Assembly (NCBI GenBank): GCA_948567375.1
Contig: OX419756.1
Location: 62,510,333 to 62,574,332, forward strand
Length of the DNA: 64,000 bases
Source: Lunularia cruciata
Taxonomy: Eukaryota > Streptophyta > Marchantiopsida > Lunulariales > Lunulariaceae
Direction: 5' to 3'
The notes below the pieces were generated by a model. The model saw nothing but the letters and a program-made list of their open reading frames with translations, was not told the origin of the DNA and did no database searches. Numbering within the stretch: position 1 is the stretch's first letter; each line of letters begins with the position of its first letter. Shown piece after piece: positions 41,371-49,500 of this stretch. A program made the translations under genes and the position numbers.

Positions 41371-42768
41371 CATCAGTTTTGGCTTTCAGTGGTGCAGTTA
41401 CTTGGCCTGGTGACTTGTTGGAAAGGAATGCCCATGCAGAGGATACTCCAGTACCAGAGGAGATCACTTGACTTTGGAGTACGAGTGGGATTGTTCCATC
41501 CACCTTGGATGTTTCATTGTGGAGTTCAGAGGAGGCATTGCAGCAGCATGCAGATCAGTTGGTGCAGCAGGCTTGGAGTGGAGCCTTCCTACCATCAGGG
41601 GATGAGTGTGAGGATGAGCCTCCAGAGGCGATTGCCTTGACACCTCTAGATACCACACTTATTGCTTGGCAGTACCCAGTAGAGGGGATATGCCTATTGG
41701 AGTTGTTTGGTGGGATCAGCACCGGACTAGCTGCGGTGTTACAGGCGCGTATCCGAGTACAGAGGTACTTGTATGTAGAGAGAGATGAGACTGCTAGGCG
41801 AGTCTCTCTACATCATGTGGCACACTTGGCCTATCGGTATCCGGAGTTATTACCGATGTCAGCAGTCAGAGGTTACCAGAAGGCCTTACCAGGAGACATT
41901 TCCTTACTGGGGGCGCATGACCTAGAGAGACATGGGCCTGTTCACTTGGTGATTTCTGGATGGCCATGTCAGGGACATACACGTGCGGGCCGCGGTTTGG
42001 GTCTTCAGGATCCTCGTTCTGGTGTGTTTTGGGAGATGGTATTGATATTACGACATCTCCAGGTTCATCAGTCTGTTTCTCCAGCTTACCTTTTGAAGAA
42101 CGTTCCTTTGTTGGGTGATTCTCGCACTAGAGTGGTGGCAAGTACACATCAGGTCCATTCTTGGATGGGGCCTGTTGTTAGATGCAGCTAGAGTGGGATC
42201 ACGGGCTCATCGTCTTCGCCTTTGGTGGACAAACCTTTTACCCAGAGAGGTTCTACAGTGTAGTTATGATGGGATTCAGCGACTAGACCACATTCTTGTT
42301 GATGATATCTTGGATGCTGGGCGTCAGTCTCAGACAATGGTAGTGGCTGATAGGTCACCTATGGCAGTGGTGAACCTAGTTGGAGAGCCTAGAGCTGCAT
42401 TTCCTGCACTCATGAGTTTCCCAGGCTCTCATGCTTTTCGAGAGGGAGGACCTGGACTTGTTTGGGACTCACAGTTACAGCAGTTGGTGGAGCCCAATGT
42501 TGATGAGAGAGAGCGGGCGATGGGTTTTCACACCGGTATTACTGCTATTCCAATAGTGTCAGAGGCATCCAAGCGTCAGGTGTTAGGTCAGGCTATGGAC
42601 CTGAACTGTTTGACCTGGATTGTGAGCCTTGGTTTGGCCGAGCAGCGTAGGATGCGCTTGATAGGCATCACCACTCGCACACTTGTGAGCCCTGTGCCTA
42701 TCAAGACGATTCAAGCACATGCTGGGGGCGATGGACCGAGTGGACATGGTATTCTTGGGACACATTAG
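41364..42768 (+). pseudogene. M1 DNA (cytosine-5) methyltransferase domain
   Basis: The ATG at 41,364 (context GCCATGG) overlaps the protease stop and is in the -1 frame; M4 has ACCATGG at the same place. Motif order is canonical. Motif I, LLELFGGISTG (41,694-41,726), binds S-adenosylmethionine. Acidic motif II is YLYVERDETARRV. Motif IV, LVISGWPCQGH, has the nucleophile Cys at 41,967-41,969. The motif VI position reads LLKNVP, with Lys (42,096-42,098) in place of the catalytic Glu that M4 keeps. Motif VIII is GSRAHRLRLWWTNL (about 42,196). Motif IX/X is ERERAMGFHTG, then VLGQAMDLN (42,579). Motif VIII recalls DNMT3/DRM enzymes; PCQ recalls DNMT1/CMT. It is broken by TGA at 41,469 and a 5-base frameshift near 42,175. 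It would methylate DNA in the nucleus or in the element's particle. Confidence 0.9.
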
Positions 42769-43012
42769 TAGCTACTAGGGAGAGTGGTCTACTTGGAGTC
42801 CATCCAGGTGAGCGTGGGCTACTTGGATTACACACTTGGTCCACATGGGATGCAGCTAGAGGACGTGTGGAGCTTGCAGCCAGAGTGGAGGGAGTTTTTC
42901 ACACAGAGGTTGGGACCTCTAGTGGTCGGGAGCATGACACTATTGCTCCCAAGGGCCCTGTGTAGTAGCCAGTCAATACGTCTTCCACTCCTACTACAAT
43001 TACAAGGGATAC
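42769..43012 (+). other. Linker with internal deletion of the reverse transcriptase
   Basis: Colinear with M4 to GATACTTGGGAG (43,019), where M4 goes on to the RT. M1 instead continues GATGAGCAGGAGAGAGC, which is RNase H in M3 (49,536). TGGGGAGATGAG in M3 and ACTTGGGAGATGAG in M1 share TGGGAGA, so the RT was lost by a deletion at short homology. The remaining linker reads WSLQPEWREFFTQRLGPLV. Confidence 0.8.
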
Positions 43013-43830
43013 TTGGGAGATGAGCAGGAGAGAGCTTTTGTAAAGCTCAAGGAGAGGTTGACATCTGCTCCTATTTTGAGGAGACCAATCAGGGGACGAC
43101 CATTTCAGGTTCACACTGATTGGATTATGTTGGGGCTTGGAGCGGTGCTCACCCAACATGATGATGAGGAGAAGGAGTTTGTGGTGGCCTATGCTAGTCG
43201 CTCCAACAATTCAGCGGAGGCGAAGTATAGTTCATATGAGGGAGAGTGCTTGGCAGCAGTTTGGGCAGTAGCACATTTCCGATGTTACCTATTTGGTAAC
43301 CCCTTCACTCTCATCATTGATCATCAGCCGCTGAAGTGGTTGATGGAGTCCGACAAGCTTTTAGGGAAGCTTGCACGATGGGCTCTGATTTTACAGGAGT
43401 ATGATTTCATGGTTGTTCACAGACCTGGAGTGGTGAACCGTGATGTAGATGGGTTGAGTAGAAACCCATGTCCCAGCCAGCAGGATCAGACCGGAGCACG
43501 TTGGCATGGTGAGACAGATGAGGAGATGGTGCCAGGTTGGCATGCATCAGCCTTTCTGTGTATATTTGCAGAGACTTTGGTGGTATCTCTCTTAGCGCAT
43601 ACAATAGGAGTTATTGAGGTCACAGATCCAGAGAGTGAAGATATTGGTACAATTCAACGAGACATTTATGATGAAGTCTTAGTGATGGACTATCTTCGCA
43701 TTGGTGTTGTGGGAGGCACAGTTGGGGCCAAGGAGAGAGACCATGTTCTTCAGCAAGCCAGACGGTTCAGATTGGAGGGTAGACACCTTTTGCGTGTATG
43801 GGAGGATGGTAGAGTGCGAGTGGTACCACT
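43013..43830 (+). pseudogene. M1 RNase H and post-RNase H linker
   Basis: Open frame 43,013-43,840. It begins in the RT connection (RAFVKLKERLTSAPIL), followed by RNase H: FQVHTDWIMLGLGAVLTQ, EFVVAYASRSNNSAEAKYSS, YEGECLAAVWAVAHFRCYLF, IIDHQPLKWLMES and HRPGVVNRDVDGLSRNP. It degrades the RNA of RNA/DNA hybrids. The linker after it (WHASAFLCIFAETLVVSL to RVWEDGRVRVVPLPS) leads to the integrase. A TAG at 43,838 replaces CAG, which is still present in M2 at 19,014. Confidence 0.92.
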
Positions 43831-44560
43831 TCCATCATAGAGACCACAGTTGGTCCGTCATGCTCATGAGGAGCTAGGACATTTTGGAGTAAAGCGTACA
43901 TATAGCTTACTCCAGAGTCATTATTGGTGGCGCGGTATGTAGACCAAGGTACAGTAGTTTGTTGCCAGATGTGTGGTTTGTGACCGAGTTAGAGCATCAT
44001 TCAATGCTCCTACGCCACAGTTACACCCATTATCTATCATGGGATTGGGTTACCGTTGGAGTTTGGACTTTGCCGGACCTTTATCGCTGACTGTGAGACA
44101 TCATCGGTATGTTTTGGTGATGGTGGAGCACTTCTCCAAGTGGATTGAGTTGGTGGCACTTCCTGACAAGTCTAGTGAAGGGACAACTTACTCGTTCCTG
44201 GATTGAGTTCTTAGTCATTTTGGTGCACCAGCTGAGGTTTTGACTGATCAGGGTACAGAGTTCTTGGGAGAGTTTCAGGTCTTATGTGACAAGGCTTTGA
44301 TTGATCATCGTACTACATCCCGAGATCACCCTGAGGCAGATGGCTTAGCAGAGAGAGTGGTTCAGACGGTGAAGAGAGGATTGCGAAAGTATGGTTTGCA
44401 GAGAGGCCACTTGGGAGATTGGGATCTTCAGTTACCTTGGTTGGCCATGGGCTATCGGTTCAGCCGGCAAGCCTCCTTAGCATCCTTCTCTCCATAATTT
44501 CTACTCTATGGACGAGATCCAGATTTACCTGCAGCCATTCGTCGAGATGCTACTATAGTT
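43831..44560 (+). pseudogene. M1 DDE integrase
   Basis: Zinc domain HAHEELGHFGVKRTYSLL and CVVCDRV (43,971-43,991). The core has catalytic Asp in WSLDFAGPL (44,066-44,068), Asp in VLTDQGTEFLGEF (44,246-44,248) and Glu in EADGLAERVVQTVKRG (44,351-44,353). All three catalytic residues are kept. Stops at 43,938 (TAG), 43,953 (TAG) and 44,204 (TGA) break the frame, as does a small frameshift near 44,495 (FSPYFL). A DDE integrase agrees with the 5-bp TSD. Confidence 0.93.
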
Positions 44561-45110
44561 TTGGACTTGGAGGACCCCGATGTATGGATGAGCGCATGTT
44601 CTCAGCGGGCAGAGATCTTTTGGAGAGTGATGCCGATGGCTTTTGAGAACTTGGTGATTGCTCAGCATTGAGATACTTTACGCTATGCTACCATTCGAGG
44701 AGGAGGTTATACACCCTCAATCCGTTGATTTCATCTAGGCGACTATGTATATCTACAGCAGACAGCACCGACGACACTTGATGTTTCTACAGGCCGCACT
44801 ATCTTGAGAGTGCGTGAGGTATTGCCATCTGGAGTCCTTGTGTTAGAAGGACGTGATGGTGTTGTTTGGAAGGATCATGTGCGCAATTGTGCGCCATGCC
44901 ACCTTCCAAACATTGATGGTACTATGGACCCAAGCTTGGCACTTGTACGTGCAGGCTTGAGGTGTATGTTATGTGGCTCTCCTGGTGGAGCTTCTACTAT
45001 GTTAGTGTGTGATAGCTGTTCGAGAGGATGGCATATGGCATGTATGACTCCTCCCCTCACGGTGGTTCCTCAGGGATAGTGGTTATGTCCTAGATGTACT
45101 TGACCTGTAG
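44561..45110 (+). pseudogene. M1 integrase C-terminal region with PHD finger
   Basis: After the core: LDLEDPDVWMSACSQRA, then GDYVYLQQTAPTTLDVSTG and LPSGVLVLEGRDGVVWKDHV, in the place of the usual GPY/F module. A CxxCH element NCAPCHLPNIDG follows. Then comes a complete C4HC3 PHD finger: CMLC (44,963-44,974), CDSC (45,008-45,019), HMAC in RGWHMAC (about 45,031-45,042), WLCPRC (to 45,098). The Gln before Trp is TAG at 45,077-45,079. PHD fingers read histone tails, often unmodified or trimethylated H3K4. Here one takes the place of a chromodomain. Only C-to-T stops (for example 44,676, 44,727) break the frame. Confidence 0.92.
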
Positions 45111-45257
45111 CTAGTTCATTCTTTATATGGTATAGATTGCAGACAAGCGACTAACGATGGGGCTCCATAGCACCTGGCCTCCTGATCTTTGCCCATTAGA
45201 GGGTATACCATATACTTAGAGTAGATGGCTATCTGGAGTTAGAGGGACCTAACCGCT

Positions 45258-45376
45258 AGCTAGGGGGGCGATTGTGGCACTTTAGAGTCTATGTGTGACT
45301 TATGTGTGAGTTGTGCTTCTATAGTGTATGATGTTGACAGCAATGTATGTTGTGTAGCAATGTATATACGCATGAC
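45258..45376 (+). repeat. M1 G-rich tract and right terminal block B
   Basis: GCTAGGGGGGCGAT (45,259-45,272) looks like a polypurine tract and directly precedes TGTGGCACTTTAGAG (from 45,273). Block B runs about 104 bp and ends CGCATGAC at 45,376, next to the ATCTT duplication. Unlike M2 and M3, no A2-B2 follows, as expected if the two B copies recombined. Confidence 0.8.
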
Positions 45377-46277
45377 ATCTTGCTCAAAGTACAAGGTGAT
45401 GAATTGTGTGAAATGATGTTTAGGTAATATCTGGACATGACCCAATGGTTTGGCAGAAGTGGATTTGGTTGTCCATAAATTCCATCCATCCCATGTGTGC
45501 CAATGTAAAAGACCACAACCGAGAAGAGAAATAGGAGAATGGAAACTCACATTGGGACACTTGAATGAGGGAAAACTCCAAATGTCTAGCATGACTTTGG
45601 CTTTGGTATTTATAGGTAGCATACAAGGCCCTTGAGTAGCTTCTAAAGAAGCTTCCTTGAGCCACTTTCCTAGAGTGCAAGTCAAGTTAACTTGGAAGCT
45701 TCTCAAGAGCTTTTTTCTAGAAGCCGCTGTTGTCGGGAAAATAAACTACACATAGTATTGGTGCCATTTGGTGTGAATTTTTCATGTTAGAGAACTCAAG
45801 GGTTTATGCAATGGTGAAATTGGTAGTTGTTTTTTGTTCTTGTAGGCTCAAGGATTTTCTCTTGTGTTAAGGAAGGAAGGATTTTTCTTCAAGAAAGGAG
45901 AGGACCGATAGGAAGTTAAATTTTGGAGAAGAAGTATCGAGGGTTTTGTTGCTGGACAGAAAAGAGTTTGAAAGAGAGTTGTGAGAAAAAGGGAAGTTGC
46001 TAGGAAAAAAAAGAGTGTGAAAAAGAGTTGTGAGAAAAAGGAAAGTTCTAGACAGAAGAGAGGATTTGGGATCTGGATGAAGGGCTTTTTGGGACAAGAA
46101 GAGAGAGATACCGAGAAATAGGTTGGCTTGGAAAAGAGGTTGAATTCTAGAAGGGACAAGGGTGTTTTTGGAGGATCAATGAGAAAGAGAGGATTGAGAA
46201 GAAGAGCAAGGTTCAAGAAGGAAGGGTTTAGGGTTTAGGCTTTTTAGGAGAAAGAGGGCTAGAGGGATTTTTCAAGA

Positions 46278-47650
46278 TGCCTGAGGGCTGTGACAGGGCC
46301 AGAGGAGATGAAATTTAGGAGTTGAGTGAGAGTCTTGCAGTGCCAAAGGGGAATTTTTGAAATGCCTTAGGGTTGTGACAGAAGAAGAAAGTTTTTGGGA
46401 GTTGAGTGAGAGTCATGCAGGGCCAGAGAGGAATGTTCAAAATGCCTTAGGGCTGTGACAGGGGAACAAAGTTTTCAAGAGTTGATGAGAATCTTGCAGG
46501 GCTAGAGATGAATTTTCAAAATGCCTTAGGGCTATGACAGGAGAAGAAAGTTTTTGGGAGTTGAGTGAGAGACTTGCAGGGCCAGAGAGGAATTTTTGAA
46601 ATGCCTTAGGGCTGTGACAGGAGGAGAAAGTTTTCAAGAGTTGAGTGAGAGTCTTGTAGGGCCAGAGGGGAATTTTTGAAATGCCTTAGGGCTGTGACAG
46701 GAGAAGAAAGTTTTCAGGAGTTGAGTGAAAGTCATGCAGGGCCAGAGAGGAATTTTTGAAATGCCTTAGGGCTGTGACAGGAGAAGAAAGTTTTCAGGAG
46801 TTGAGTGAGAATCTTGCAAGGCCAGAGATGAATTTTCCAAGGGCTTAAGGGCTGTGACAGGGCAAGAGGAGATGAAATTTGGGAGTTGAGTGAGAGTCTT
46901 GCAGGGCCAGAGGGGAATTTTTGAAATGCCTTAGGGTTGTGATAGGAGAAGAAAGTTTTTGAGAGTTGAGTGAGAGTCATGCAGGGCCAAAGAGGAATTT
47001 TTGAAATGCCTTAGGGCTGTGACAAGAGAAGAAAGTTTTCAGGAGTTGAGTGAGAATCTTGCAGTGCCAGAGTTGAATTTTTGAAATGCCTTAGGGCTGT
47101 GACAAGAGAAGAAAGTTTTCAGGAGTTGAGTGAGAATCTCAAGGCCTGAGATGAATTTTCAAAATGCCTTAGGGTTGTAACAAGAGAAGAAAGTTTTTGG
47201 GAGTTGAGTGAGAGTCTTGCAAGGCCAGAGATGAATTTTCAAAATGCCTTAGGGCTGTGATAGGAGAAGAAAGTTTTCAAGAGTTGAGTGAGAATCTTGC
47301 AGGGCCAGGGAGGAATTTTGAAATGCCTTAGGGCTGTGATAGGAAAGGAAAAATGGAAATTTGAGTGAGAGTGATGCAGGCCAGGGAGGAATTTTGAAAT
47401 GCCTTAGGGCTGTGATAGGAAGGGGAAGTTGGAAAGTTGAGTGGGAGTGCTGCAGGCCAGGAAAATATTTTGAAATGCCTTAGGGCTGTGACAAGGACAG
47501 GAGATGATTTTGAAAGTTGAGTGAGAGTCCTGAGGGCTGAGGAATTTTTGACATGCCTTAGGGCTGTGACAGGGCCAAGAGAAGAAATTCAAAGGTTGAG
47601 TGAGAGTGTTGCAGGGCCGGAGGAAATTTTTGAGATGCCTTAGGGCTGTG
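46278..47650. repeat. ~80-bp tandem array, about 18 units
   Basis: The unit begins ATGCCTTAGGGCTGTGACAG, followed by GAGAAGAAAGTTTT, GAGTTGAGTGAGAGTCTTGC and AGGGCCAGAGAGGAATTTT. Starts of successive units are about 80 bp apart (46,360; 46,441; 46,521; 46,600; 46,680; and so on). Units diverge by 5-20%. Open frames on the minus strand (HSPKAFQKFLSGPA repeats) are by-products of the period and not evidence of a protein. Confidence 0.93.
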
Positions 47651-48072
47651 ATAGGAGGAGGGGAAATTTTGAGAGTGGAGGCCTATGGCTGTTGCAAGAG
47701 CACGATATTTTTGAGTTTTGCTTGGTCATTGATTTGAAACAGTGGAGAAGAGAAGGAGTTGAAATCTGCAGGAAGGACTGAACTAGGCGGGAGCAAGAGA
47801 AGAAATTTGAGAGTTTGACTTTGCCTTGCACAAGATAGGAGAGATTTTGAAGGTTGGCTTCCTTGAGCAGTAGCCAGTGACATGGGTAGATTTGTGTTAG
47901 GGTTGCTCTAGCTGGACAAGGAATGATTTTGAATATGGAAGGATGTTTATTGTGAGAATGTTGATAGGAGAGCAAATTTTGAATGAATAATGTTTGTTGT
48001 GAAGAGGTGGACATGAAATGAATTTTGAATGTAGAGGATGTGATGTTGAAAATGTAATAGTGAAGAATTCTC

Positions 48073-48231
48073 ATGAAGGAGAGACTGAGCAGAGTGAATG
48101 AGAGACTGGGCAGAGTAAATGAGAGACTAGACAAAGTGAATGAGAGATTGGACAAAGTGAATGAGCGATTGGACAGAGCAAATGAGAGACTGGACAAAGT
48201 GAATGAGAGACTGTTCAGAGTGAAGGAGTGA
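48073..48231 (+). other. Seven-heptad minisatellite with a 52-codon ORF
   Basis: ATG at 48,073 opens 52 codons to TGA at 48,229. A 21-bp repeat encodes the heptad NERLDKV about seven times (NERLGRV, NERLDKV, NERLDRA). In this frame the Leu and Val/Ala spacing would give a coiled coil. It is 21-bp in-register, but the surrounding sequence is non-coding, so a real product is doubtful. Confidence 0.4.
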
Positions 48232-49001
48232 GAGTCTCCAGGGCTTGGTCTGGACAGGAGTGAACTATTGAAGAGAGATTTTCAAAGGTTGCCTGGCCTT
48301 GGTTTGTGACAAAAGGAGAGAGAAAACTTTCAAAAGTGCTATTGAGCATGACACTGGCCAGATGAACAAATGGCACAGAGTATGCCTTGAAGAAGTGCAG
48401 GGTAGAGGAGAGAAAATTTTGCAGGAAAGCAAGGCCTTGAGAGTGCAGGGCAGAAAATGGGTTTCTTTGCAAGAGAATGAAGGACCTTGCAAGAGAGAGA
48501 AGGCTGGATAGGAAAGAAATTTCACAGGTCTAGTAGAGCTGAGATGATGGTGTGTTTGACTTGTGACTAGCGTCGTGGAAGCTCCATTTTAGGAGCTCTT
48601 AGTCCGTCTATATGAAAGGTTCAACTCAGTAGTCTGGCCTGGTTGAGCTGAATAGAATATTAGTTTTTGTTCATAAAAATTCCAGCCTCTCTTAGGAACC
48701 ATTAGGTCCCAAAATCATAGCTGAAACCGTGTGAGCTAGCCAGTTCTGTGAAGGCCAAGGACAAACTAAGCACAAGCAGCCAAGTGCCTGGTGCACTCTC
48801 GAGGCCAAACAAATTCCCCAACATTGCCTACTTGGCATGGAAGCTAAGCTAGTTAGAAGCTTCCAAAAGCTATATGCTTGGAGCGTAAGTTAACTAGTCA
48901 AGAAGCTTCCTAGATGCTTTTGGAATATTCTAGGCTAATTTGGCTTATTCTCTACTTTGTTAGCCTTACTAAGTACGTCGCTAAACTCCATATTGTTACG
49001 A

Positions 49002-49500
49002 GTTACAATATTATGAGTTGCCAATCAAGAACAAGGATAAGTCCAAGACAACATTTTGGGCTATTGATCCTCACAGCAAGGATGTGTTATATCAATGGAG
49101 GCTCTTACTATTTGGGTTAAAGAACACTCTTGCTAAGTTCTAGAGGGTCATGGACAGGATCCTAGCTAGATTGGATTTTGCTTGGTGCTATTTTGATGAC
49201 ATTTTGGTCTATAGCACTATTGTGGAGGAGCATGAGAGACAATTGTTGGAGGTGTTTGGGAGGTTGAGATATCGTGGACTCAAATTACATCTTAGGAAGT
49301 GTAGGTTCTTCATGAGTAGGTTGAGTTTTTCGGTCACACTATTTACCCTGGAGGACTTGGTGTTCAGCAAACCAAGGTTGAGGCTTTTGCACGTATTCCT
49401 TGACCTACAAAAGTGAGCAATATGTGAGCATTCCTTGGCTTGGCAAACTTCTATTGCTGCTATGTTAGATGATTTAGTGCCATTGCCAAGGCCTTGACAA
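49002..49500 (+). pseudogene. M3 reverse transcriptase (3' part)
   Basis: RT palm: SKDVLYQWRLLLFGLKNTLA, catalytic box Y-F-D-D at 49,189-49,200 (FDDILVYSTI), EEHERQLLEVFGRL, GLKLHLRKCRFF. It continues with LGLANFYCCYVRRF-type connection sequence (about 49,435). One TAG (49,141) and small frameshifts are present. It confirms the RT type missing from M1. Confidence 0.88.

Larger units (their letters stand above)
36975..45376 (+). mobile_element. Family M element M1: gypsy element with DNA methyltransferase and PHD finger
   Basis: An 8.4-kb copy inserted in the family-B element at 34,981-49,001, with target duplication ATCTT (36,970-36,974 and 45,377-45,381). Removing it restores AAAATCTTGCTCAAAG, matching AAAATCTTGCCCAAAG at 27,460. 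The order is terminal block A, long leader, gag, zinc knuckles, linker, protease, methyltransferase, (RT deleted), RNase H, integrase, PHD finger, G-rich tract, terminal block B. It is GC-richer than its surroundings and better preserved than the other copies, which suggests it is the youngest M insertion. It is defective. Confidence 0.93.
45728..48825 (+). mobile_element. Element X copy 1: large non-coding element with tandem arrays
   Basis: It splits a family-B LTR. It starts near TGTTGTCGGGAAAATAA and ends AATTCCCCAACA. Its start (GTGCCATTTGGTG, GGATTTTCTCTTG) and end (AAGCACAAGCAGCCAAGTGC, CTCTCGAG) recur, reverse complemented, at the ends of 51,632-56,117. It contains no RT, integrase or transposase. 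The interior is purine-rich and dominated by tandem repeats. The exact boundaries and target duplication are unclear. It is possibly a non-autonomous LTR-like (LARD) element, but no LTR pair is seen. Confidence 0.65.
45377..49001 (-). mobile_element. Family B leader and 5' LTR, interrupted by element X
   Basis: Continuation of the antisense family-B element at 34,981-36,974. The leader 45,377-45,503 matches 27,460-27,601. The LTR starts TGTAAAAGACC at 45,504, runs to about 45,727, and resumes at 48,826 (TGCCTACTTGGCATGG), ending at ATTGTTACG (49,001). The PBS position reads GTGTGCCA, heavily decayed. The element's other LTR is missing at its left end. Confidence 0.85.

Noticed and set aside
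41364-42768. Methyltransferase as a host gene exon interrupted by a retrotransposon
   Set aside because: No introns or host flanks; the domain sits at the same place between protease and RT in two independent copies.
36975-45376. Family M as a true DIRS/Ngaro element because of its A...B-A-B ends
   Set aside because: The copies encode a DDE integrase with HHCC zinc domain and M1 has a 5-bp TSD; no tyrosine recombinase was seen. Only the terminal layout resembles DIRS.
46278-47650. CRISPR-like repeat array
   Set aside because: Contiguous degenerate tandem repeats with no unique spacers, in eukaryotic transposon sequence.
46270-48525. Minus-strand ORFs with HSPKAFQKFL repeats
   Set aside because: They arise from the ~80-bp tandem array; there is no domain, and the frame shifts between units.
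45728-48825. Terminal inverted repeats of element X copy 1 (TGTTG...CAACA) as proof of a DNA transposon
   Set aside because: Only about 5-10 imperfect bases, not reproduced at the ends of copy 2, and no clear target duplication.
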